Source: an archaeon
GTDB taxonomy: Archaea; Iainarchaeota; Iainarchaeia; Iainarchaeales; GCA-2688035
Length of the DNA stretch: 9,373 nucleotides
NCBI GenBank assembly: GCA_030616665.1
Contig: JAUWWX010000024.1
Coordinates: 1-9,373 of the forward strand
Reading direction: 5' to 3'
Positions 1 through 6,433 of this stretch are shown here, piece after piece (within the stretch, counting starts at the first letter, position 1; every line of letters starts with the position of its first letter). The notes beneath the pieces are model-generated. The model ran no database searches. It saw only the letters and a list, made by a program, of their open reading frames with translations, and was not told where the DNA came from. A program made the translations under genes and the position numbers.

Positions 1-241
1 AACGAAAAGGTCTTCCCAATACTTCTGCGGGAAAAGGTGATTGCAGAAAGCGGAAAAAATCCGCGTCTTATGTTGGAATTTTTCTTCCACATTTTTAGGG
101 CTGCTTTTCTGTTACAAGCTTGCTTTTGTCCATAAAGGCAGCCCTAAAAATGTGGAAGAAAAATTCCAACATAAGACGCGGATTTTTTCCGCTTTCTGCA
201 ATCACCTTTTCCCGCAGAAGTATTGGGAAGACCTTTTCGTT
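1..241. repeat. Perfect 104-bp inverted repeat, probable contig-end fold-back
   Basis: Bases 1-104 are the exact reverse complement of bases 138-241, with no mismatch, around a 33-base spacer at 105-137. Pairing continues imperfectly into the spacer (5 of the next 7 positions match). The right arm is ordinary coding sequence of the minus-strand ATPase gene, and the left arm is an inverted copy of it. The left arm begins at the first base of the window, as expected if the sequence ends at the edge of a contig. A chimeric fold-back made during whole-genome amplification or assembly is the simplest reading. A real palindrome or a hairpin-ended replicon is possible but less likely. Confidence 0.93.
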
Positions 242-964
242 ATCCTTGAATATGAAGATCCTCTCATTCGCAATCTCCCTCAAATATTTTTCGTCCAGGC
301 CCTCCAAGAACATCACCTCGTCGAACAAATACTGGACCCCTGGATCAAGTTTCTTCAACTCCAGCCAGTTGTAAGGCGTTGATGTGACAATCACAAAGCA
401 ATTTTTGTACCTATTCAACCTGCCGAAGAATTCTTTCCGTAATTTTTCTGTTTTCGGTAAACGCGCAGGACACAGAAGCTCCTGTAGATCCTCAAACATC
501 AGAATCTTTTTCGTTTTCTCCTCATAAAATCCGAATCTTTTTTCATTCCGCTCTATTTTTGTCAAGAGCTCCTTAACGGAAAGGTATTTTGCGCTTAGAT
601 TCATGCCTGCTCTTGGAATCAGATAATCAGCCTCACCGATCTTGCCTTTTTTGAGCATCTGGTGGAAGGACTTTTCAAAACTTCTGATAAAAGTTGTTTT
701 TCCATCACCAGACGCGCCCACAATCAGTACCATTATATTCTTTGGAGTTGTCTCCTTATCCTTTGCCTGCTTCTTGATGAATGGAATAAAGTTTGACAAA
801 AGGTGCTTATAGGGCTTTTCGTAGTTTTTGTAGTGCTCCAAAAGGTTTGCAGTCACGTCCTGGTCAGAAGGATCAGCTGAATCAGGTAGCCCAAAGAAAT
901 CAAAAATGTTGGGCTTGCCACCACCTTCTTCTACTTGTCGCCATAGTTTTTCAAAAGGATCCAT
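95..964 (-). CDS. AAA/P-loop ATPase, Orc1/Cdc6- or TniB-like, 3' end unreliable
   Basis: This 289-residue soluble protein has the parts of an AAA+ ATPase in order. Walker A is GASGDGKTT at residues 83-91. A Walker B-like stretch, ILMFEDL, is at 154-160. A sensor-1-like strand, VIVTST, is at 191-196. A sensor-2-like GKNPR is at 259-263. The spacing and the NPR motif resemble the Orc1/Cdc6, ExeA/TniB and STAND group, but no winged helix follows and I cannot name the family. The likely role is ATP-dependent binding or loading on DNA or protein (inference). The start ATG at 962-964 has a TATA-like box about 26 bases upstream, which suits a leaderless transcript. Residues from about 278 lie in the spacer of the inverted repeat, and the final KQP and stop lie in its left arm. 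The true C-terminus is therefore probably missing and replaced by artefact. Confidence 0.75.
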   Translation of the reverse strand: MDPFEKLWRQVEEGGGKPNIFDFFGLPDSADPSDQDVTANLLEHYKNYEKPYKHLLSNFIPFIKKQAKDKETTPKNIMVLIVGASGDGKTTFIRSFEKSFHQMLKKGKIGEADYLIPRAGMNLSAKYLSVKELLTKIERNEKRFGFYEEKTKKILMFEDLQELLCPARLPKTEKLRKEFFGRLNRYKNCFVIVTSTPYNWLELKKLDPGVQYLFDEVMFLEGLDEKYLREIANERIFIFKDNEKVFPILLREKVIAESGKNPRLMLEFFFHIFRAAFMDKSKLVTEKQP

Positions 965-985
965 AATAATTACTTGTTCAAACTA

Positions 986-995
986 GTATTTAAAT
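986..995 (-). promoter_or_regulatory. Candidate TATA box for the AAA ATPase gene
   Basis: On the minus strand this reads ATTTAAATAC, centred about 26 bases before the ATG at 962-964. That is the usual distance between TATA box and transcription start in archaea, so the mRNA would begin at or next to the start codon. No Shine-Dalgarno sequence is seen in front of this gene, which agrees with a leaderless transcript. Confidence 0.45.
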
Positions 996-1049
996 GTATA
1001 TGCTAAGTGTTTACTGTTTATAGTCGTAAGACGGGAGCGGATTTTGCGT

Positions 1050-1250
1050 TTAATTACGCTTTAAAGCCATTATTTTGACTATCTCTGCCAAGTCAACACC
1101 TTTCTTTTCCAGCTCCTGCTGTAGCATTTCATGCAAAATATTCATGCGCTCTGCTTTTTTCTCCATTACTTTCAGCTGTTCAATGTTCAGAGGTTTGCCG
1201 CACTTGTTGCAGTAATCGTTTTCCTTAAGGTTTACAGTGAAGCAGAACAT
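1050..1250 (-). CDS. Small zinc-ribbon/coiled-coil protein, possible integrase C-terminal remnant
   Basis: The product has 66 residues. Its N-terminal part carries Cys3, then CNKCGKPL with Cys14 and Cys17. A charged helix of roughly residues 22-60 follows and looks coiled-coil. The pattern N-x(6)-C-x(2)-CG-x-PL followed by a charged helix is common at the C-terminal end of archaeal tyrosine recombinases and in small zinc-ribbon proteins. Here only three of four zinc-binding cysteines are present. The expected first one would fall just before the start codon, where the codon is TTT (Phe), one base from TGT (Cys). An in-frame TAG lies six codons upstream of the ATG. It is either a free-standing small protein or the tail of a decayed larger gene. 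No catalytic recombinase residues are present in the window. Confidence 0.5.
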   Translation of the reverse strand: MFCFTVNLKENDYCNKCGKPLNIEQLKVMEKKAERMNILHEMLQQELEKKGVDLAEIVKIMALKRN

Positions 1251-1322
1251 AAACGCCCTAGGATACTATAGTTGTTAACCTCATCATTGCCTTACCTATC
1301 GTATGGTGTAGGCAGAGGTTCT

Positions 1323-2684
1323 TCAATCCACTTGCTTCCTTAGGGCAACTGCCCTGTCTTTTAAACGCTGTAGCTCATTGAGGCTTCCGATGTCCTTTCT
1401 GTACTGAAGCGGTCCCCTTACACGGCGTTCAATGCAGTCATCGATTTTTGACGCGGCTTCGGGAATGCTGTCTGCAACCGCTGCAATGGCTACATTTCTG
1501 GACGTGCCAACAGTTTTGAAGTGGTTTGCCTGGTTTGCTTCAACAGCCGATGAAAAGAAAACTTGGAACCCTTCAGATTTAATGGCTTGTGCATCCATCT
1601 CAAATTGGTGTGGCTTGCCAGGTGAAAGGCAGTACTCTGGGGCTACAAGGTATTTTACCACTGAGGCCTTGTTCTTAAACTTGACATCGCTTGGCTTTAT
1701 CCTTTTGTCACATATTTTTTCCAAAGCGTCTGCAAGCGACGAATCTAGCACAGACATGGTGTTCATGCATTCAGGGTCGCCAAATCTTGCGTTGAACTCT
1801 ATGAATTTCAACCCCTGTTTGGTCAAAAACAGTCCTGCATAGAGCACGCCACTAAACTCCCTTCCCTGTTCCCTGAGTGCTTTGAGTGCTCTCTCAAGGA
1901 TGTGGGTGCTTTTCTCATAATTCTTTTGGGTCATGAAGGGTAGATGTAAGACTTTATCGCTCAACGAACCCATTCCACCTGTGCCTGGGCCCTTCTCGCC
2001 GTCAAAGCGGTAGGGATAATCATAGGTTGCCGGCAGAGGCACTGCTGTTTTGCCATCCGTTAATGCCATCATGGTAAACTCTATTCCCTGCAGTTTTTCC
2101 ACCATGATAACCGATTCGCTTTTGCCTATGCGATTTGCCAGCACTTCTGCTGCATACTTTTTTGCTTCCTCAAGGTTCTTGAGGTGCTCGCCCATCACTT
2201 TCACTCCTTTGCCTCCTGTAAGCCCCTGTGGTTTTACTACAATCTCCAGGTTCTCCTTTTTGATTTGGTTGAAAACATCGTTCAATGAATCCAAGTCCCT
2301 CGCAGACCAAAACCTGGCAGTAAATTCTGGCAGTATTTCATTCATCAATTCGTTAGCGAATTGCTTGTTCCATTCAATTTCAGCCCCTTCCCTCGTAGGG
2401 CCGACTGACCGTATTCCTGCGTCAAGCAGCTCATTCACAACGCCTGCTTCAAGTGGGTCATCAGCACTAACAAATGCAAGGTCTATGTTTTGCTCTTTGG
2501 CAAAATTGGAAATCAGCTCTGCGTTGTTGGTGTCGCCAATCAAATACCTGCCGCCTGTTTTTTTCACATACCCCAATATTGTTGGGTTTTCATGTTTTAG
2601 CACAGCGTAAACGCAACTGTCTTCTGCCAGCTTCATTGCAATAGAACTTTCCCTTCCCCCGTTGCCAACAATTAAAGTTTTCAT
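1323..2684 (-). CDS. purD: Phosphoribosylamine-glycine ligase (GAR synthetase)
   Basis: PurD joins glycine to 5-phosphoribosylamine using ATP to make glycinamide ribonucleotide, the second step of de novo purine synthesis, in the cytosol. The 453-residue product is close to the usual length of about 420-450 and complete. It has the N-terminal nucleotide-binding-like motif GNGGRE (7-12) and GPT (95-97). The ATP-grasp loop is KPQGLTGGKGV (151-161). The PurD signature KGPGTGGMGS is at 231-240, and the metal-binding FIEFNARFGDPE is at 295-306. The C-terminal domain runs from about residue 340 to the end. The ATG start places the first beta strand (MKTLIVGNGG) exactly as in the family. It lies 73 bases downstream of the antiporter gene on the same strand. 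No other purine gene is in the window. Confidence 0.97.
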   Translation of the reverse strand: MKTLIVGNGGRESSIAMKLAEDSCVYAVLKHENPTILGYVKKTGGRYLIGDTNNAELISNFAKEQNIDLAFVSADDPLEAGVVNELLDAGIRSVGPTREGAEIEWNKQFANELMNEILPEFTARFWSARDLDSLNDVFNQIKKENLEIVVKPQGLTGGKGVKVMGEHLKNLEEAKKYAAEVLANRIGKSESVIMVEKLQGIEFTMMALTDGKTAVPLPATYDYPYRFDGEKGPGTGGMGSLSDKVLHLPFMTQKNYEKSTHILERALKALREQGREFSGVLYAGLFLTKQGLKFIEFNARFGDPECMNTMSVLDSSLADALEKICDKRIKPSDVKFKNKASVVKYLVAPEYCLSPGKPHQFEMDAQAIKSEGFQVFFSSAVEANQANHFKTVGTSRNVAIAAVADSIPEAASKIDDCIERRVRGPLQYRKDIGSLNELQRLKDRAVALRKQVD

Positions 2685-2715
2685 AAAAGCCCCACAAATA
2701 TACTATAGTAAACCG

Positions 2716-2727
2716 TAATTAATTTAA
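2716..2727 (-). promoter_or_regulatory. Possible TATA box for purD
   Basis: On the minus strand this reads TTAAATTAATTA, centred about 37 bases upstream of the purD ATG. It would put the transcription start near base 2695 and give a leader of about 10 bases. The antiporter-purD gap shows no T-run on the coding strand, so read-through from the upstream gene is also possible. Support is composition and spacing only. Confidence 0.25.
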
Positions 2728-2757
2728 GCATTAATTTCCCATTTTTTTTGCATCCAA

Positions 2758-4020
2758 TTAGAGTTTTCCGTTTTGTTTGCTTCTTTCAGCTGCCTCTTTT
2801 TTTAGCAGCCTCTCTTCCTTTTTTTCAATTCTCTGCTGCTTGACTGTTTTCTGGCCAGAACCCAAACCGAATGTGGCCATTGAGATGAAGACACTCACAA
2901 TTATTGCAATGTAAACAATTTTCAAAATCACGTCACTGCCAGTAATTCCATAAGCTACAAATAGTGGCGCCATAGCTGCTGGGGCAATGCCCTTTGGGGA
3001 AATCAAGCCAAGCTTTATCCTTTGAACGAAACTCAGGTCTGATTTGAGGGAAATCAGCGAAACGCTAACCATTCTTGCAACAAGCAATGCAACAGCAATT
3101 GCGATAACCTCGTACCTGCTGACTCCGAGAATTGCCAGCTCTGACAAGGTAAACAACATTCCAAGCATTATGAAAACGACTATGGTGAAAAGGAATGCCA
3201 ATTGCTCAGTGAACTTTCCAAGCAGGCCGGTTTCCCTTTTTGGGGCGCTACTCAAAAGAAGCGAGGTTATTGCTACAGCAACTATGCCGCTACCAAAAAA
3301 GTTTTCTGCGATAACGTAAACCCCCATTGCTATCATCAAGCCGATTATTTCATCATGTTTGTGTTTGCCTGCCTCAAGGATTTTTTGCCCCCAAAACGCC
3401 CCGCCGACTCCGACAACGCCCCCGATTACAATCATTGCAAAAAATTTTGGAATGTTAAACCAGGCCATTTCTGGTTTCACAAGGTAATCCAAGAGGATGA
3501 GGGGCAGGATAAGCGTAAGGGGCTGGTTGAACATAGATTCTGAAAGAAGAATTGTTTTTACCCTGCTTTTTCCGCTTGTTTCGGCTGAAGCTATTGCCGC
3601 GGTGTCACTTCCGCTCAACAGGGCCCCCAAGACAATTGCGCTCAGCAGGGGAATGCTCAAAAGAGCGAATGTTATCCCGCTTATGATGAAAAGCGTCAAA
3701 AATACACCCAAAGTTGCAAAGCTTAAAATAAGCCTGCTGTCTGCTTGCACTTCCCTCAGCTTGAGGTGGAAGCCTGCACTAAACACAATGATTATTAGGG
3801 CAAGAATCCTGATTAGGTCTGGAAGGCCACCAAGTAGTTTCAAATCAAGCGCGCCAAGCGAAGCAAGCAATGTCCCAAAGACAATCAACAGCACAACAAA
3901 CGGAAACTTGGTTTTGTTGCTTATTTCCTTTGCAATTATGCCAACAGCAAGGATTATGGCAAGCTGTGTCATCAAGGAAATGGTATCTATCGGGCCAAGC
4001 ACAAATCCACTTAGTGGCAT
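2758..4020 (-). CDS. CPA-type cation/proton antiporter (NhaP-like) with altered ion motif
   Basis: This 420-residue membrane protein has about a dozen hydrophobic segments from residue 15 to 388, then a highly charged cytosolic tail (390-420) rich in Lys and Glu. It matches the sodium/hydrogen exchanger fold. LGALLSGSDTAAI (131-143) aligns with the family's LGAxLSATDPAAV and keeps Asp139. LLSESMFNQPL (158-168) aligns with the family's ESxFND. SPKG (341-344) lies where these proteins often have a conserved basic residue. In known CPA1 exchangers the Asp of Asn-Asp binds the transported ion; here it is Gln166, and the Pro of TDP is Thr140. It may exchange Na+ or K+ for protons with changed ion preference or coupling (inference). 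The ATG start sits 29 bases after a good TATA-like box. It is divergent from topA across 79 bases. Confidence 0.85.
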   Translation of the reverse strand: MPLSGFVLGPIDTISLMTQLAIILAVGIIAKEISNKTKFPFVVLLIVFGTLLASLGALDLKLLGGLPDLIRILALIIIVFSAGFHLKLREVQADSRLILSFATLGVFLTLFIISGITFALLSIPLLSAIVLGALLSGSDTAAIASAETSGKSRVKTILLSESMFNQPLTLILPLILLDYLVKPEMAWFNIPKFFAMIVIGGVVGVGGAFWGQKILEAGKHKHDEIIGLMIAMGVYVIAENFFGSGIVAVAITSLLLSSAPKRETGLLGKFTEQLAFLFTIVVFIMLGMLFTLSELAILGVSRYEVIAIAVALLVARMVSVSLISLKSDLSFVQRIKLGLISPKGIAPAAMAPLFVAYGITGSDVILKIVYIAIIVSVFISMATFGLGSGQKTVKQQRIEKKEERLLKKEAAERSKQNGKL

Positions 4021-4044
4021 GCTAATACCAAAAGTTATTCTTTG

Positions 4045-4053
4045 TTTTTATAG
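4045..4053 (-). promoter_or_regulatory. TATA-like box in the antiporter-topA divergent gap
   Basis: On the minus strand this reads CTATAAAAA, centred 29 bases upstream of the antiporter ATG, which predicts a start of transcription a few bases before that codon. Read on the plus strand the same bases give TTTTTATAG, about 50 bases before topA, which would allow a leader of roughly 24 bases. No other convincing TATA box is seen in the 79-base gap, so one element may serve both genes. Confidence 0.4.
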
Positions 4054-4099
4054 TTTTTGTTACTGAAAGATACTTGCAAAATTTGCTTGGGTTGAAAAA

Positions 4100-6184
4100 A
4101 TGATCCTCATAATTGCGGAAAAGGCCATCGCAGGCAGGAGGATAGCCACAATCCTTGCAGGAAAACAGCTACCTGGCACAAATGAGGGCAGGGCAACCAG
4201 GTTTGATTTTGAAAGAGAGGGCAAGAAGTATGTTATTGTGCCCTTAAGCGGTCACATTGTTGACGTAGATTTTCCTGCAATCTACAAGCAATGGCTTGGC
4301 ACCGACCTAAAAAAGCTCGTGGTTGCGCCAATCCAGTACAATGAAACCGAAAAGTCCATCTCAGGCCTGCTAAAAAAAGTTGCCCCGCAAGCAGACGAGG
4401 TCATAATCGCTACCGATTCAGATAGGGAAGGCGAGGCAATCGGCTTGGAGGCCTTGCGCATCATCCAGTCAAAAAACCCAACTATAGTTGTGAAGAGGGC
4501 AAACTTTTCGGCAATAACGGAAAAGGACATAAAGGATGCGTTTGGCTTCCTCTCAAAGCTCGACTTGGATTTGGCTGAGAGTGCCAATTCAAGGCGAGAA
4601 ATAGACCTTGTCTGGGGTGCGGTTCTCACGAGGTTTTTGTCGCTTATTTCCGGCAGGCTTGGAAATGAATTCCTTTCCAGCGGGAGGGTGCAAAGCCCAA
4701 CTTTGACCCTGATTGTTGACAGAGAAAAGCAGAGGATGGCATTTGTTCAAAAAAAATACTGGCAGCTGCAGGCGCTGTTTGAAAAAGAAAAAACCAAATT
4801 CAACGCACTGCACAAGGAAGGTAAGTTTTGGGACAAGGACAAAGCGGAGAAGGCAGTGCAGTGCAAGGAACCCCCTTTAGGCATTGTAACCGGCGTCAAG
4901 AAAAAGAAGAAAACCATTGCAAGGCCGTTGCCCTTCAACACAACCTCCTTTCTGAGGGCCGCAACAGCGATTGGCTTCACTGCCAGCAGGGCAATGCAGG
5001 TAGCGGAATCTTTATACCAGTCAGGTTTCATCAGCTATCCAAGAACAGACAATAGCGTCTACCCCAAAACCCTTGACTTAAAAGCAACCCTTCAAGAGCT
5101 AAGGAAACTGCCCGAATTCCTGGCAATGGCCGACAAACTCCTCAAAAGGCCAAAGCTCGTGCCAAGCAGCGGAAAGCTTGCAAAGGACCATCCACCGATT
5201 CATCCTGTGGCAGCCGTTGAAAAAAGCAAGCTCGACAGCCAGTATTGGAGAATATACGAGCTAGTGTGCAGACGCTTTATGGCAACCTTGGCCGAGGATG
5301 CCGTAACAGAAAACCTTGCCATTGAAATTGACTTGAACAAGCAGCCCTTTGTTGCAACAGGGCAGACCTATCTTGAAAAGGGATGGAAGCTGTTCTATCC
5401 CTACAGCAAGGCAACAGAGGTTTTGCTGCCAGGGCTGAACAAGGGAGACAAAGTAAAGCTGCTAAAGCTTGATATGCTTGGAAAGGAAACTTTGCCGCCT
5501 CCAAGATACAGCCAGGGCGCCCTGATTAAGGCAATGTCTGACCTCAACCTTGGGACGAAAAGCACCAGGGCCGAAATAATCCAAAAGCTTTACAGGAGAA
5601 ACTACATCGAGGGCCAGAAGGCTATTGTGCCAACAAAGATTGCCTTCGCCGTAGTAAACAGCCTGCAAAAGCACAAGAGTGTTGTGGTAAAGCCTGAGAT
5701 GACCGCAAACCTTGAAAAGGAAATGGACCGAGTTGCAAACGGCAAGAAAAGCAAGCAAGAAGTTGTTGGAGAAAGCAGGCAGCTGCTTTCAAATGCCTTG
5801 CTGCAGCTGCTTGAAAGCAAGAACGAAATCGGCTCTGCCATAAGGACTGCCGCAAGGTCTGACTCAATTTTCGGGCCGTGCAGCGGGCAAGGCTGCGAGG
5901 GAGAACTGCTTGCAAGAAGGGGACGAACAGGAAAGCGTTTCCTTGGCTGCAGCGCCTACCCAAAGTGTACTGTCACGTTTCCCCTGCCCCAGAAGGGAAT
6001 GATTAACATTTTGCCAGAAAGGTGCGAGGACTGCGGCAACATAATGATTAAGGTAATTGGCAAAAGGTACAGGTACAAGATGTGCATTGACCCAAACTGC
6101 AAGAGCAAGGAAAACTGGGGAAAGAAAAAAGACAGCAAAGCAAAGAGGCAGGAAGAGGAAAAGTCTTCGCCTTCAAAGAAATAG
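4100..6184 (+). CDS. topA: DNA topoisomerase I, type IA
   Basis: The enzyme relaxes negatively supercoiled DNA by passing one strand through a transient break held by a tyrosine-5'-phosphate bond. The 694-residue product is full length for archaeal TopA. The Toprim domain comes first: catalytic Glu7 lies in AEK (6-8), and the metal-binding TDSDREGE is at 105-112 with Asp106, Asp108 and Glu110. SSGRVQSPTL (193-202) is a conserved family motif. The active-site tyrosine is Tyr313 in GFISYPRTDN (309-318). LGTKSTRAEII (484-494) is the conserved later-core motif. Two C-terminal zinc fingers follow, with Cys594/599/617/623 and Cys642/645/662/667, then a Lys/Glu/Ser-rich tail from about 670. The ATG start begins the Toprim strand directly. 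No reverse-gyrase helicase part is fused to it. A structured, T-rich region follows the stop. Confidence 0.97.
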   Translation: MILIIAEKAIAGRRIATILAGKQLPGTNEGRATRFDFEREGKKYVIVPLSGHIVDVDFPAIYKQWLGTDLKKLVVAPIQYNETEKSISGLLKKVAPQADEVIIATDSDREGEAIGLEALRIIQSKNPTIVVKRANFSAITEKDIKDAFGFLSKLDLDLAESANSRREIDLVWGAVLTRFLSLISGRLGNEFLSSGRVQSPTLTLIVDREKQRMAFVQKKYWQLQALFEKEKTKFNALHKEGKFWDKDKAEKAVQCKEPPLGIVTGVKKKKKTIARPLPFNTTSFLRAATAIGFTASRAMQVAESLYQSGFISYPRTDNSVYPKTLDLKATLQELRKLPEFLAMADKLLKRPKLVPSSGKLAKDHPPIHPVAAVEKSKLDSQYWRIYELVCRRFMATLAEDAVTENLAIEIDLNKQPFVATGQTYLEKGWKLFYPYSKATEVLLPGLNKGDKVKLLKLDMLGKETLPPPRYSQGALIKAMSDLNLGTKSTRAEIIQKLYRRNYIEGQKAIVPTKIAFAVVNSLQKHKSVVVKPEMTANLEKEMDRVANGKKSKQEVVGESRQLLSNALLQLLESKNEIGSAIRTAARSDSIFGPCSGQGCEGELLARRGRTGKRFLGCSAYPKCTVTFPLPQKGMINILPERCEDCGNIMIKVIGKRYRYKMCIDPNCKSKENWGKKKDSKAKRQEEEKSSPSKK

Positions 6185-6189
6185 TTTGG

Positions 6190-6251
6190 TGGGAGAAGGG
6201 AAGCTTTTTCTGAGAGCCAGTTTGAGCCTGGTGAGCCTGCTCCTTCTCCCA
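6190..6251 (+). other. Imperfect stem-loop in the 3' region of topA
   Basis: TGGGAGAAGG (6190-6199) is the reverse complement of CCTTCTCCCA (6242-6251), and one G-U pair at 6200/6241 can extend the stem inwards. The 40-base loop holds a smaller CCAG/CTGG hairpin (6217-6220 with 6228-6231) and two copies of TGAGCCTG (6223-6230, 6232-6239). It starts five bases after the topA stop, so it would end the mRNA as a folded 3' region. It could protect the message, help termination, or be a small RNA. Its function is unknown. Confidence 0.45.
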
Positions 6252-6268
6252 ACTTTCCATAAATTCTA

Positions 6269-6305
6269 TTTTTTCTTACCGCTCTAGTTAACCCCTCCTT
6301 TTTTT
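6269..6305 (+). terminator. T-rich stretch, probable topA transcription terminator
   Basis: There are two T-runs on the coding strand, six Ts at 6269-6274 and seven Ts at 6299-6305. They lie 85-121 bases past the topA stop and just before the promoter of the next gene. Archaeal RNA polymerase commonly stops at such T-runs without needing a hairpin. The hairpin at 6190-6251 lies just upstream and could add to the effect. Confidence 0.5.
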
Positions 6306-6329
6306 CCTGCATACAAATATACGCCTATC

Positions 6330-6339
6330 TTATATATAT
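6330..6339 (+). promoter_or_regulatory. TATA box for the Lrp-like regulator operon
   Basis: TTATATATAT is the strongest TATA-like sequence in the window. It predicts a transcription start near 6361, and so a leader of about 73 bases before the ATG at 6434. A second weaker box, CTTTTAATAG at 6380-6389, could give a shorter leader starting near 6410. The first predicted start falls inside the first copy of the direct repeat described separately. Confidence 0.5.
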
Positions 6340-6355
6340 CAACTCTTCAGTTTTA

Positions 6356-6398
6356 AGTGTCCCAATTTGATTAGTTAAACTTTTAATAGTGTCCCAAT
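6356..6398 (+). promoter_or_regulatory. Direct repeat AGTGTCCCAAT x2, candidate operator
   Basis: AGTGTCCCAAT occurs at 6356-6366 and again at 6388-6398, exactly 32 bases apart, which is three turns of the helix. Both copies are preceded closely by TTTTAA (6351-6356 and 6381-6386). They lie between the TATA box and the start codon of a gene for a DNA-binding regulator. This placement suits a site where bound protein would block transcription, possibly by autoregulation. Lrp-type sites are usually palindromic, so the binding protein may be another one. Confidence 0.4.
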
Positions 6399-6433
6399 AT
6401 GTACATTGTTGGTGTTTCTCTTTGTCAAACCAG

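Noticed and set aside
1..241. Terminal inverted repeats of a transposon or MITE
   Set aside because: One arm is conserved coding sequence of the ATPase gene, there is no target-site duplication visible and no transposase, and the spacer is only 33 bases.
41..382. A 113-residue plus-strand open reading frame crossing the inverted repeat
   Set aside because: It runs antisense to the ATPase gene and exists only because the fold-back copies that gene in inverse orientation. It shows no domain.
965..1049. tRNA or small RNA in the gap before the ATPase gene
   Set aside because: No cloverleaf-like stems or T-loop sequence is visible. Only a weak GCGT/ACGC pairing near 1045 was found.
2050..2610. 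186-residue plus-strand frame opposite purD
   Set aside because: It is antisense to unmistakable PurD motifs, is Ser/Phe-rich and resembles nothing known.
3497..4066. 189-residue plus-strand frame opposite the antiporter gene
   Set aside because: The minus strand encodes a coherent multi-helix membrane protein there. The opposite frame mirrors its hydrophobic codons.
5956..6312. 118-residue minus-strand frame over the topA end and the gap
   Set aside because: Most of it is antisense to the topA zinc fingers. The remainder covers the stem-loop and T-runs, with no start signal or domain.
6389..6433. N-terminal extension of the Lrp-like gene from a GTG at 6389
   Set aside because: The extra 15 residues have no matching domain and the GTG overlaps the direct repeat. 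The ATG at 6434 starts directly before the helix-turn-helix.
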